The position numbers and the translations under genes are program-made. A DNA stretch of 22,148 bases from CAUZJO01 sp963580245 (GTDB taxonomy: Bacteria; Sumerlaeota; Sumerlaeia; MVZB01): contig CAUZJO010000077.1 in assembly GCA_963580245.1 (NCBI GenBank), forward strand, positions 1 to 22,148, written 5' to 3'. Each line of letters opens with the position of its first letter. Positions within the stretch are counted from its first letter, which is position 1. Below, one piece after another: positions 1 through 7,805 of the stretch. Under the pieces are notes generated by a model, which worked only from the letters and a program-made list of their open reading frames with translations, made no database searches and had not been told where the DNA came from.

Positions 1-95
1 ATCTTTTGCTGCGTCTGGCGCAAATCACGAGTCGAAAACGGATGCCTCTGGTTCACCCGAGTTCAGCTCTGATCGGCTGGGCTGCTTGAGCAGGG

Positions 96-113
96 CTTTT
101 TCAGGATCGACTA
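96..113. repeat. 18-bp element, left copy (inverse of 22009-22026)
   Basis: This 18-bp sequence, CTTTTTCAGGATCGACTA, is the exact reverse complement of bases 22009-22026 near the other end of the window. On both sides it directly abuts the stop codon of a gene: the phosphoketolase remnant here and merTP at the right. Beyond the 18 bp the two copies remain loosely similar for a few bases after a one-base gap, then diverge. It could be the terminal inverted repeat of an insertion sequence lying just outside each end, or a shared downstream or terminator-like element. I see no transposase in the window. Confidence 0.5.
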
Positions 114-258
114 ATAAGGCCATTTCCAGTCCTTGATCTCCGGCATGTCGTCGCCGTAGTGGGCGATGTATTCCTTCGAGCCAGCCTTGGCGCACGTGCT
201 CACCGAGAATCTCCATCACGCGACCATCGGCGGCCAGGTGGGCGTCGGAGTCTTCGTG
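111..258 (-). pseudogene. Phosphoketolase remnant with internal deletion
   Basis: Two pieces of a phosphoketolase (XFP family; phosphate-dependent cleavage of xylulose-5-P or fructose-6-P to acetyl phosphate) are visible on the minus strand. The first, about 258-165, reads HLAADGRVMEILGEH followed by GWLEG. It matches the mid-protein family signature GRVMEVLSEH..GWLEGYLLTGRHG. In another frame the DNA then reads KEYIAHYGDDMPEIKDWKW before a TAG stop at 113-111, which is the usual extreme C-terminus of the family (HGxDMPEIxxWxW). The middle several hundred codons are missing and the junction lies in the bases coding GWLEG. This is a deletion relic, not a working enzyme. Bases 259-415 show nothing further that I can assign. 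Confidence 0.6.
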
Positions 259-415
259 GATCGAACCGGGCGTCTCGGGCGCACGTGGCCGGGAACGCCG
301 CGGGGAAACGAGAACTGTTTGTTTTGTGTCTTTGCCGGGTGGGTGGTGGGAGGCCCGTGAAGAGAACCCCATCCCAAGGCCATTCGAGCGCGATTCGATT
401 CCGAAGCGGCGGGAT

Positions 416-1294
416 TCAGTCGCGCTCGACACGATTGCGCGACGTCTTCCACCGCGCGTAAAGGGCCTGGAATGGGCGGGCCCGCCCGAGGCGGTGAACG
501 GTTAAAAACAGCGCGACGCTACGCAAGAAGAACGCATCGGCGAACGGGCGCGGGCATCCATGGGCGAGGCGGGCGCGTCGGGCCTCGCGGAACGAACGCA
601 GGTAGTTGCGCGTGGAAACGCCCCCCTGGCGCATGTTGCTGATGATCGCATCGACGTGATGAAAACGAGCGCCGCAGGCGATGGCGCGCAGGGCGAACTC
701 ATAATCGGCGGCAATTCGGAATGGAGTGTCGTAGAGACCGATTCGGTCGTACAGGGCGCGAGTGACGAAGGTTGCGGGATGCAGGATGGGGATTTCGCGC
801 CAGCGGGAGGCCCGGACGTCGGGTTTCTTACGGACGACGTATCGAATGCCGGAGGAGGGGTCGATCATGCGCATGTGGCCGTGATAGAGGTCGGCCTCGG
901 GGTGGGCGGCGCGGGCCGAGGCGACCGTGGCAAGCGCCCCCGGCTCGAGAAAATCGTCGGCATTGACTAGGCCGACCAAATCGCCCGTGGCGAGGCGGAT
1001 GCCCTTGTTCATGGCGTCGTAGAGGCCGTCGTCGGGCTCGCTGACGACGCGAGCGAGGCGGGCGCGGTGGCGGTCGATGACCTCGAGCGTGGAGTCGGTG
1101 GAACCGCCGTCGATGATGATGTATTCGAGGTGGGGAACGTTCTGGTCAAGGACACTGCGGATCGTCTGCTCGATCGTGGCGCCGGCGTTGAGGCAGACAG
1201 TGATGACGGAAAAACGGGGAGCGGGGTGATCGGGGATTGCGGTCGGCATGGTCAAAGCGTTACCTGCTGTACGAGCGCGCGGCAAGAGAGGCAT
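416..1294 (-). CDS. Glycosyltransferase family 2 (WcaA-like)
   Basis: Transfers a sugar from an activated donor during surface polysaccharide synthesis; cytoplasmic or membrane-associated. The 292-residue translation opens its GT-A fold with FSVITVCLNAGATIEQTIRSV, then has the donor-binding IIDGGSTDST, EPDDGLYDAMNKGI, and the metal-binding region LVNADDFLEPGAL. IAADYEFALR further on is typical of the acceptor side in WcaA/PgaC-like GT2 enzymes. There is no membrane segment. The ATG at 1294 overlaps the stop codon of the upstream methyltransferase gene (TGATG), suggesting translational coupling, but has no clear Shine-Dalgarno. An internal ATG at 1249, just before the GT2 fold, is an alternative start. 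It is the last gene of the minus-strand glycan cluster. The sugar and linkage cannot be told from the sequence. Confidence 0.9.
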   Translation of the reverse strand: MPLLPRARTAGNALTMPTAIPDHPAPRFSVITVCLNAGATIEQTIRSVLDQNVPHLEYIIIDGGSTDSTLEVIDRHRARLARVVSEPDDGLYDAMNKGIRLATGDLVGLVNADDFLEPGALATVASARAAHPEADLYHGHMRMIDPSSGIRYVVRKKPDVRASRWREIPILHPATFVTRALYDRIGLYDTPFRIAADYEFALRAIACGARFHHVDAIISNMRQGGVSTRNYLRSFREARRARLAHGCPRPFADAFFLRSVALFLTVHRLGRARPFQALYARWKTSRNRVERD

Positions 1295-1995
1295 CAGGTC
1301 TTGATAAAAGAGAATTCTTCCCGATTGGCACTGACGTTGAAGATTTTGTAGCCGGCTTGGTTGAGGCGGTCAATGGCGCGGCGTGTGGCGCGCGGGCGAC
1401 GCCTGGGGAAGCGGTGATGAAACTCGACAAGGATTTGGCCGATCCAAATGCCGGAGGTCACGATGTTTTCGATGACGTCGTATTCGGCGCCCTCGATATC
1501 CATCTTGAGGATGTCGACGCGGTCGTGGCCCAATTCGCCCATGATGCCGGCAAGGCGCTTGACGGGAACTTCGATCGCATGTTCACTGGTGGAGGGGCGA
1601 TCAAGTAGAGTGTGGGAAACGTGTTCGGGATTCTCCGGGGGATTGAAACGTGCCGTGCCATCGCGGTCGGCGATGCCCCAAGGGTGGAATCGCATGCGCG
1701 GCGGCAAGGGTTGGCACTCGATGAAGGTGATGGAGCGGGGGGTGGGATCGAAGGCGAACAGGTGGAGGTTGAAGTGTTCAACGATGGCCAGGTCGAATGT
1801 AATGTCCTCGCCGACGCCGAAGGAGTAGACGACGGAATGCTCGTCGAGTGCATCGGGGCAGACGGTCCACTGGCCGTAACCGTTGGTCCCGCCAAGACTG
1901 AGGACGGCGCGAGCGACTTGCGGCCTGATGGGATAGGGGCTGGGGCGAAGCTGGGCAACCAGCCGGCGAATGCGTCGCTTGAAACGCGAAATCAT
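1294..1995 (-). CDS. FkbM family SAM-dependent methyltransferase
   Basis: An O-methyltransferase of the FkbM family, probably modifying a sugar hydroxyl on the glycan built by its neighbours. VVYSFGVGEDITFDLAIVE forms the SAM-binding motif I region, and DILKMDIEGAEYDVIENI is the family's diagnostic motif (KMDIEGAE). The C-terminus QILVEFHHRF is also characteristic. The frame is open to an ATG at 2082, but I place the start at 1995 (MISRFKRRIRRL) because AGGA lies about 8 bases upstream; this gives 233 residues, usual for the family. It overlaps the downstream GT2 gene by one base. Bases 1996-2224 upstream hold no convincing gene. Confidence 0.88.
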   Translation of the reverse strand: MISRFKRRIRRLVAQLRPSPYPIRPQVARAVLSLGGTNGYGQWTVCPDALDEHSVVYSFGVGEDITFDLAIVEHFNLHLFAFDPTPRSITFIECQPLPPRMRFHPWGIADRDGTARFNPPENPEHVSHTLLDRPSTSEHAIEVPVKRLAGIMGELGHDRVDILKMDIEGAEYDVIENIVTSGIWIGQILVEFHHRFPRRRPRATRRAIDRLNQAGYKIFNVSANREEFSFIKT

Positions 1996-2224
1996 CGTTT
2001 CCATCCTGACGGGTGAGCATGATGCGTCGGTCTCACGCGAACGCAACCGGTCTTCTTTAACTCCCGATCCACTATACATCAACAGCAGACGAATTCAACG
2101 GGTGATGGATGGGTAATCGAATCCACCGCGCCGATCTTTGAAAATAGAAAAGACGAAAGGATGAGAGAACCGACCTATCGCCAACGGGCCGAACGACGAA
2201 GAATCGGACAGCCATGTAATGCGC

Positions 2225-3274
2225 TCACTTGATCCCGAGCAGCCGATGCAAGCGGCGCGACTTGCGCAGGCTGTACAGGAAACGCAGGGCATGAATCGGG
2301 GGGCGCAGAAAGCGATTGCGATGAGCGGCGGCGAGGCAGTTGGCCACGGCGCGCAAGGCACGAACGCGCCTGCGATAGGAAGTTTGAGCAAGTAGCCGGT
2401 CAACGTCTTGCATCGGGCGCAATTCGGTGGATCCTGGATGTGTCTCCAGGTCGCGCCACATGGCGGCGAGCTGTTCGGGCAGCGGGCCATCGTAGGGCTC
2501 GAGCCAACTCATGTGACGTTCGACGTTGTGGACGCGGAACGGGCGCCGCAGGCCGAGGTAGCACTGTTCGGCCCAGCGGTTGGCGCCGGCCCGGGCGGAC
2601 CAGGCGCTGGCGGCGTAATAGATGCATTTGTCGCGCACCTGCTTGGGCAGCAGCAGGGAGGCGTGATAGAGAAAGATGCCGCGTTTTTCGGTGGCGCGCG
2701 CATCAAGCCAGACCAAATCACGGGTATCGTGGCCATCGGCCGTATGGACCGTCGGCGGCCGATGCGTGACGTAGCGGTATCCTTCACCCCATTTAAACAG
2801 GCGGTGGAACTGAGAGGCATCGAGGGCGCGCAGGTAAAAGCCATCGCACAGAACGCCGGGGCTGCCCCAGAACGTAAGCTGCCGGAAGGAGAGCGCGGTG
2901 ATTTCGGGCCGCTCGCGCAGGAGGCGGCGCACCTTGTCCAGGTCGGCGTCGGAATAGAACTCGTCTACGTCGACCTGCCAGAGGTAATCGCCGGTGGCGC
3001 GCTCGGCATAGGCCTGACTCATCTCATCCTTTTCGCTCCAGCATCCGTCACGGGTGACCAGGATGAGCTTGCTATCGGGATCCTCATGGGCCTTGAAGGC
3101 TTGCAGCGTCTGAAGCGTGCCGTCCGTGGAGTGACCGTCGGGGGTGGCCAAGCTGGAGGCCCCGGGGCAGGCGCCTTCGACGACGATGATCTGATGGGCG
3201 TGGGGATAAAGTTGGCGCAAACAGTAACGGGTGAAGGGTTCCCCGTTGAAGACGATGACGCCGAAGGTGATCAT
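2225..3274 (-). CDS. GT2-like glycosyltransferase
   Basis: A 349-residue transferase of the GT-A fold. It starts MITFGVIVFNGEPFTRYCL, the first beta strand, and continues with QIIVVEGACPG and STDGTLQTL, the nucleotide-sugar region. YLWQVDVDEFYSDADL carries the DxDEF metal-binding motif seen in GT2-like proteins that begin with an I/V-x-NGE motif. The C-terminal third is basic (RNRFLRPPIHALRFLYSLRKSRRLHRLLG), perhaps for membrane association. There is no strong Shine-Dalgarno ahead of the ATG. It lies 38 bases downstream of the GT4 gene on the same strand, consistent with one operon. Donor and acceptor are unknown. Confidence 0.82.
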   Translation of the reverse strand: MITFGVIVFNGEPFTRYCLRQLYPHAHQIIVVEGACPGASSLATPDGHSTDGTLQTLQAFKAHEDPDSKLILVTRDGCWSEKDEMSQAYAERATGDYLWQVDVDEFYSDADLDKVRRLLRERPEITALSFRQLTFWGSPGVLCDGFYLRALDASQFHRLFKWGEGYRYVTHRPPTVHTADGHDTRDLVWLDARATEKRGIFLYHASLLLPKQVRDKCIYYAASAWSARAGANRWAEQCYLGLRRPFRVHNVERHMSWLEPYDGPLPEQLAAMWRDLETHPGSTELRPMQDVDRLLAQTSYRRRVRALRAVANCLAAAHRNRFLRPPIHALRFLYSLRKSRRLHRLLGIK

Positions 3275-3312
3275 GGGGAATTGGTTCGGTATAAGGCAAG
3301 ACGGTTTGGGGA

Positions 3313-4725
3313 TTAAGGCTTGGCGCCGGCCGGCCGCGCCTGTTCGATGGCCTGTTCATATACCTTGAGATAACGCTCGGTCTGCAGGTGCAGCGGGTAT
3401 TCGCGCTCAACCAATTCACGGCCGGCGCGGCCCATGCGCGCGCGCGCGCCGTCGTCGGCCAGTAGGGTGGCGATGCCCCGCGCGAGATCGTCGGGGTCCT
3501 TGCAGCGGGCCAGGTAACCGGTCTCGCCGTGGTGGACCAATTCGCGGACGCCGCCGGCATCGAAGGCGACGACGGGGACGCCACAGGCCATCGATTCGAG
3601 GACGGCAAGCGAAGCATTGTCGGCAAGCGTCGGCAGGACAAATAGGTCGGCGGCGCAATAGGCCAGGCGTTGCAGGGCCGAATGCGTTGTGAGGCCGATA
3701 TTGATCGTTTCGATATGTTGGGGGATATCACCGACGGCATTGCCGCCGCAAACGAGCAGGCAGATCGACGATCGATTCTCAAGACGATCGAGGGCCTGAA
3801 TAAGGTACTTGGCACCCTTGCGCCCGCGGTGGAGGCTGGAAGCGAAGATAATCTTCTTCGAGCGGCCCATCTTCATCAGTCTTTCCGAGGTGGTGGGGCC
3901 GCTGCGCCGATCGAGGATACGCAGAAGGGCTTCCACGGTTCGGCGGCCTCGCTTGAACATCGCGGCGAGCAGTATCCTACGGTCGCGCGTGATGCCCAGG
4001 ACTTGACGGGCGAGGCTGCGGTCGACCGGGGCAAACTCCTCGAGGTCGATGCCGTGGGGGATGCAATGGACACCCCTGGCGTGGCGCAGGATGCCGCGGC
4101 CGGCGAGATCACAGAGCCAGCGGGTAGGGGCGATGGCGTGGATCAGGTGACCGTGCTCGCGGTAAAGGGCATCCTTCAGCTCCCACTCCGGCTTGGACAT
4201 GTCGCTTGGCGTCGGGGGGGGCTCGACCATGCGGCGGCCGGGCCCCTTGAGCAGAGGGCAATCGAAGCAACCGGTTTCCCAGCGGTCGCACTCGTAGGAG
4301 TAAGCGCAGTGGCCGGTCAACGCCCACATGTCGTGCAGGGTCCAGACGATCGGTCTGACGGCGAGCGTTGGGAGGACGCGGATGTTGAAATAGGTGCTGT
4401 GGAGGTTATGGAAATTGAGCACCTGGGCCTGCCGGAAGATGGGCAGTCCCGGGATCTTCCAGAGGTGGCGATGAGCGGCGGGGTCGCTGTCGATGCGCTT
4501 GTGCAGGCATTGATCGAGGCGCTGCTTGACGCGATCGGAAAGCGACATGCGGGCCTTGGTCTGGTCGCCGATGAGGTGGGTGCGCGGGTCGGGGTGGATC
4601 GATTTTCCGACCAGCAGGTTGGAATCATGACCGGCATCGAGCAACCCGCGATGGAGCCGCTGCATCGCGATGGCGGCGCCCCCGGCTCCGTCACTGCGAT
4701 TGATGTGCAAGATGTTGACCATCAC
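3313..4725 (-). CDS. Glycosyltransferase family 4 (GT-B fold)
   Basis: A 470-residue GT-B enzyme of the type found in exopolysaccharide and O-antigen loci. The N-terminal domain begins ILHINRSDGAGGAAIAMQRL (glycine-rich acceptor loop). TLHDMWALTGHCAYSYEC with the following CFDCP is a cysteine-bearing signature common to WcaC-like GT4 proteins. The C-terminal domain has FASSLHRGRKGAKYLIQAL and the donor-binding LADNASLAVLESMACGVPVVAFDAGG with the E-x7-E pair. The linker between the domains is unusual: RILLAAMFKRGRRTVEALL resembles the start of the second Rossmann domain, yet the canonical start (KKIIFASSLHRGRKG) comes about 45 residues later. It is the first intact gene of the minus-strand cluster. 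Confidence 0.9.
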   Translation of the reverse strand: MMVNILHINRSDGAGGAAIAMQRLHRGLLDAGHDSNLLVGKSIHPDPRTHLIGDQTKARMSLSDRVKQRLDQCLHKRIDSDPAAHRHLWKIPGLPIFRQAQVLNFHNLHSTYFNIRVLPTLAVRPIVWTLHDMWALTGHCAYSYECDRWETGCFDCPLLKGPGRRMVEPPPTPSDMSKPEWELKDALYREHGHLIHAIAPTRWLCDLAGRGILRHARGVHCIPHGIDLEEFAPVDRSLARQVLGITRDRRILLAAMFKRGRRTVEALLRILDRRSGPTTSERLMKMGRSKKIIFASSLHRGRKGAKYLIQALDRLENRSSICLLVCGGNAVGDIPQHIETINIGLTTHSALQRLAYCAADLFVLPTLADNASLAVLESMACGVPVVAFDAGGVRELVHHGETGYLARCKDPDDLARGIATLLADDGARARMGRAGRELVEREYPLHLQTERYLKVYEQAIEQARPAGAKP

Positions 4726-4735
4726 TGTCGATCCA

Positions 4736-4867
4736 TCAGGGTTTACACCGTGGCGTTTGGGGCGTGGATCGTTCAGTCGTCGGCTTTGATTTCGCGGAAC
4801 GTCGGATGGCCTGGATCAACCCGGCGTGGCCTTCAAAGGACTTGGGGGTGGCGAAGATGGTGATCAT
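4736..4867 (-). pseudogene. N-terminal stub of a glycosyltransferase-like gene
   Basis: On the minus strand an ATG at 4867 begins MITIFATPKSFEGHAGLIQ. This resembles the opening of a family of GT2-like proteins from polysaccharide loci that start MITIFTIPKPFxGHIxxIQRNAIxSW. The similarity stops after about 19 residues. The frame then reads basic, low-complexity residues and ends at 4736, giving 43 codons instead of about 300. I read it as a gene cut off shortly after its start. The family assignment is from memory of the motif and is tentative. Confidence 0.4.
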
Positions 4868-4954
4868 GACCGTGCGCAAGTGGCCTTCATGCTCAATTTG
4901 ATTCCATTTTCACTCGGAAGGTTAGAATCGAATTCCCTGACCGAATCGAACCGT

Positions 4955-5236
4955 TCATGCCGCTCGCGACAGGGATCGGCCCTCGCCGATGATCAGCGCG
5001 GAGGACTCGCGGACCGCCCGCTCCACGTAAGGGTACAAACCTTGCCGGAGCCACCCGTCGGGCGCGCGCCCGACGGGCAGCCAGAACTGACCGACGGCGG
5101 ACGCGAACCCGCGCTTGATCATGAGCAACTGATTGTTATGATTGTAGATCGCGATATCGACGCACGCGATCGGCACGTGATCGAGGATGTTCCGGTAGTT
5201 GTCGTCGGGAATGGGCCGCAGTTCATGACGCTCCAT
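4955..5236 (-). pseudogene. Truncated Nudix hydrolase (GDP-mannose hydrolase-like)
   Basis: From the ATG at 5236 the protein reads MERHELRPIPDDNYRNILDH, then VPIACVDIAIYNHNNQLLMI and QFWLPVGRAPDG. This is the N-terminal half of a Nudix hydrolase of the GDP-mannose mannosyl hydrolase type (IPxxxYxxIxxxVPIxCVD, then W..PGGR). The catalytic Nudix box should continue GX5EX7REUXEEXGU. Here it reads GRAPDGWLRQGLYPYVERAV followed by RESSAL, so the metal-binding REUXEE glutamates are not preserved, and the frame ends at 93 codons against the usual 150 or so. It lies at the head of the minus-strand glycan cluster, where such enzymes normally occur. Probably inactive. Confidence 0.6.
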
Positions 5237-5309
5237 ATTCCAAATCTCTCGTCGGGTTTGCGATGGCCGGCGCGCTCCGCCGTGGCGAGTTCGGCATAAC
5301 ACAGGGTCC

Positions 5310-6320
5310 ATGACCACACAAGCAGAAAGTGGCGCGGAGAAACAAGCGGCGGATGCCCCGGCCGGTGGGCTGTCGGTGATCGTGATCGCGCGTAACGAGG
5401 AACTGAACATCGAGCGCTGCTTGCGGTCGGTGGCGGCTCAGGCGATCCCGCCCGGCGGGCGCGAGATCATTGTGGTCGATTCGGATTCGGCGGACGCGAC
5501 GGTGGCGCGGGCGCGGGAACTGGCCGACGCCGTTTATCAGGTCAAGGGCCGCGGCCTGTGCGCCGCCCTGGGGCGACAGGTCGGGGCCGAGCGCGCGTCT
5601 CATGAGGTGTTGCTCTTCCTCGACGCCGATATGGAAGCGCAGCCGGACTGGATCGAGCGAGGTCTGGAGCACCTGGCCCTCCACGACGTGGCGGCCGGGG
5701 TGGTTGGCATCCGCGACGATTATTTCCATGACGGCGGACAGCCGGCGGGCGCGCGCGAGAACGTCTACGGCGTGAAGCAGCCGCGGGAGGCGCCGCGTTT
5801 CGGCGGGGCACTGATGATCCGCCGGCGCGCGCTGGAGGCGGTGGGAGGATTCGACGCGCGTCTTATCTCGACCGAGGAATCCGAGTTGCACGGGCGGCTG
5901 AAAGCGGCCGGCCTGCGCATCGACGAGATCCCCGTGCCCATGATCCGCCATCACACACCATTGATCCCGACGCGCAAGAAAATTCTGGACCTGTTGCGCG
6001 CGCCTCGTTTCACCGGGCTAGGGCTGAGCCTCCGGTACAGCGTGGCGAAGGGCACGCTCTTTCACCACCTCCGGCGGCTGGGGGATTTCTATACTTACAT
6101 CCTGACGGACCTGGCCGCCCTGATTGCGCTGGTGCTCACCGCGTGGATCGAGGGGGCGTGGATGGCGGCCGTGGCCTTGGAGGCGGCGGCCTTCGTGGTC
6201 GCCGCGGCGAGGGGCGAGACCAAGCGTTTCGTGCAAAGCAAATTCCTCCTCCCACCGTTCATCAAGGGGCTGCTGATGCGGCGGGAGTTGGATTATACGG
6301 TTGAGCGAATCGTCAAATAG
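5310..6320 (+). CDS. Membrane-associated glycosyltransferase family 2
   Basis: A 336-residue GT2. It has a short hydrophilic leader, then LSVIVIARNEELNIERCLRS (residues 21-40) and IIVVDSDSADATVARAREL. VLLFLDADMEAQPDWIERGL carries the DxD, and ALMIRRRALEAVGGFDARLI with STEESELHGRLKAAG forms the acceptor and catalytic region. The C-terminal part has hydrophobic stretches (YILTDLAALIALVLTAWIEG and WMAAVALEAAAFVVAAARG) that could make two membrane helices. It is transcribed divergently from the minus-strand cluster, with only about 73 bases between its start and the Nudix stub. Only a weak Shine-Dalgarno precedes the ATG. The substrate is unknown. Confidence 0.88.
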   Translation: MTTQAESGAEKQAADAPAGGLSVIVIARNEELNIERCLRSVAAQAIPPGGREIIVVDSDSADATVARARELADAVYQVKGRGLCAALGRQVGAERASHEVLLFLDADMEAQPDWIERGLEHLALHDVAAGVVGIRDDYFHDGGQPAGARENVYGVKQPREAPRFGGALMIRRRALEAVGGFDARLISTEESELHGRLKAAGLRIDEIPVPMIRHHTPLIPTRKKILDLLRAPRFTGLGLSLRYSVAKGTLFHHLRRLGDFYTYILTDLAALIALVLTAWIEGAWMAAVALEAAAFVVAAARGETKRFVQSKFLLPPFIKGLLMRRELDYTVERIVK

Positions 6321-6475
6321 GCGCGCCCCCCGGATTCAGCAGGGCGGGTCGTCTGGCCCCACACCCGTCATCCACCTTATCCCGAAGAACCCACCCCGCC
6401 CTCAATCAGCTATCCCGGACGATTTCTACGCTACGCCGAGGCGGCGCGGCGGCCGAGACACATCAGTGGAATGCC

Positions 6476-6796
6476 GTGGCGATCTGGAGGGAGATGATCA
6501 ACCTGGGACCGCTGCGCGAGCCGGCGCTGGGGATCGGGCCGGAGGATGGGGGGTTCGAGGTTAGCCGGCTGCAGTGGTATATGAATAAGCGCGGGGTGTC
6601 TCTCTTTCGAAACCTTGAGGACATCGTTAGCCTGAAGACAAAGATATTTAAGAGAAAAAAATTGCGAGAGGAAAACCACAAGCGGATCATGGCAAAATCC
6701 GGCACAGCACAAAAGGGAACTCACATTGTACTTGGTGGATATCTGAAGAAGTCAATCGAGCAGAAATCCCGTCTTTGTTTCAGGTCATTGATTTAA
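6476..6796 (+). CDS. Doubtful ORF, chimeric junction region
   Basis: An open frame of 106 codons with a GTG start. Its first part (WREMINLGPLREPALGIGPE) has the GC-rich composition of the left flank. From about 6600 the DNA turns AT-rich and the residues become lysine-rich (SLKTKIFKRKKLREENHKRI). I recognise no family, and the composition change inside the frame suggests a junction between old chromosome and inserted DNA rather than a real gene. The remainder of 6321-6814 contains no other supportable gene. Confidence 0.2.
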   Translation: MAIWREMINLGPLREPALGIGPEDGGFEVSRLQWYMNKRGVSLFRNLEDIVSLKTKIFKRKKLREENHKRIMAKSGTAQKGTHIVLGGYLKKSIEQKSRLCFRSLI

Positions 6797-6814
6797 GGTG
6801 AAGGAATCACAGAC

Positions 6815-7255
6815 ATGAATCTTGAGAACGAAAGATACTTTGAAAACTTGAAGGTAATGGAGGTTTACGAGTACTTTGATATGCCTCGCATATTCACGTG
6901 CAAGGCACCTGCGGGACAAATGTAATTGGTGCTGAACGTCGACGAAGATGATGATTCAGCCACATGGCTGTACATTGCCGTTTCTCAAGAAAGAGTCATG
7001 CATCTGTGTTTTGAGCAGGTTGATCTCTACCATGCAGTGCGGGCGGCCGAAGATGACATAGTGTATTTGGTCAAGTCGTATTGCGACGGAAGAGAACGTG
7101 AGGTATCCGCACATGAGGTCAGCTCCATCCCGGATGAGTTATTGCCTAGCATTGGCGAGATGTTGGGCTGTGGAGCGAAACGTGATGATCCTTATAGGAA
7201 GTCGTTAGCGTCTCCCCGCGTTATAGACAATTTAGACATTTCAAGTGCAGCTTAG
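6815..7255 (+). pseudogene. DUF6575-like protein interrupted by one in-frame stop
   Basis: From the ATG at 6815 the frame reads MNLENERYFENLKVMEVYEY, then FDMPRIFTCKAPAGQM, a TAA at 6923-6925, and continues in the same frame LVLNVDEDDDSATWLYIAVS to a TAG at 7253-7255. Without the stop it would be 146 residues. The pattern xxLxxxEVxEYxDxPxxFxxxxxxGQxYLxxxVDE..xxWLxxxVS looks like the DUF6575 family, in which the interrupted position is normally an aromatic residue, so TAA probably replaces a Tyr codon (TAT or TAC). The piece after the stop could only start at TTG 6926. Function unknown. AT-richer than both flanks and 17 bases upstream of the SecB-like gene. The family call is from memory. Confidence 0.55.
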
Positions 7256-7272
7256 CGGAGGCAAATCTCCCA

Positions 7273-7734
7273 ATGCTGTCTACACTCCAGCTTACTGGAT
7301 TCCACCTAAACAAACTGTCCATTGAGAAACATTCAGATGTAGGGTCAGATCAAGATGAAGGCGACGAAGAATTTAAGTTCACATTTAAATATGATGTGAA
7401 GAGCCACAAGGACGGCAAGAATCGGTTTCGCATAGTCTTGGACTTTGGATTGTTTCCCACAGCAGTCCTTGAATACTACCAGTGCCACGCGTCTATAACT
7501 GGGTATTTCACATTTACAGAAGACCTAGACAAAGAGACGATGATGAGGCTACTTCACCTCAACGGATTGTCTATTCTGTACGGCATCTTGCGGGGGCAGT
7601 TATCAATGATTTCCGGATCGTTTGGCGGCAATAAGCTCAACCTTCCAACCATGAATATACAGGAGATCCTTCGATCTAAAATGGAAATGGAAGGAAATCC
7701 CGTCGAAGGGTCTGAGCAGAAACAGCCCGGATAG
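7273..7734 (+). CDS. SecB-like chaperone-fold protein
   Basis: A 153-residue protein whose pattern fits the SecB-like fold. The N-terminal strand region is LQLTGFHLNKLSIEKHSD. Alternating strands follow in the middle (FKFTFKYDVK, FRIVLDFGLFP, CHASITGYFTFTEDLD). The most telling part is the C-terminal helix/strand segment NGLSILYGILRGQLSMISG followed by LNLPTMNIQEIL, equivalent to SecB's xxPYxRxxIxxxTxxxGFPPLxLxPINF. True SecB delivers unfolded preproteins to SecA; divergent SecB-like proteins also act as chaperones for antitoxins or other partners. GGAGG lies 12 bases before the ATG. It follows the DUF6575-like gene by 17 bases and the two probably form one unit. Its AT-rich composition indicates transfer. 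SecB-like assignment is moderately sure, function unknown. Confidence 0.6.
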   Translation: MLSTLQLTGFHLNKLSIEKHSDVGSDQDEGDEEFKFTFKYDVKSHKDGKNRFRIVLDFGLFPTAVLEYYQCHASITGYFTFTEDLDKETMMRLLHLNGLSILYGILRGQLSMISGSFGGNKLNLPTMNIQEILRSKMEMEGNPVEGSEQKQPG

Positions 7735-7805
7735 GGCGGGTGCCGGTGGAGAGGCGATTGTTGGGGGTCGGGCGTTGAGTCGGCCCCCGATCTGCGTACT
7801 GGCGC

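Noticed and set aside
2408..3316. 302-codon plus-strand frame opposite the second GT gene
   Set aside because: Antisense shadow with no domain; the minus-strand gene has clear GT motifs.
3670..4863. 397-codon plus-strand frame opposite the GT4 gene
   Set aside because: Shadow of the GC-rich GT4 reading frame; composition is Gly/Ala/Val/Asp without motifs, while the minus strand has a complete GT-B protein.
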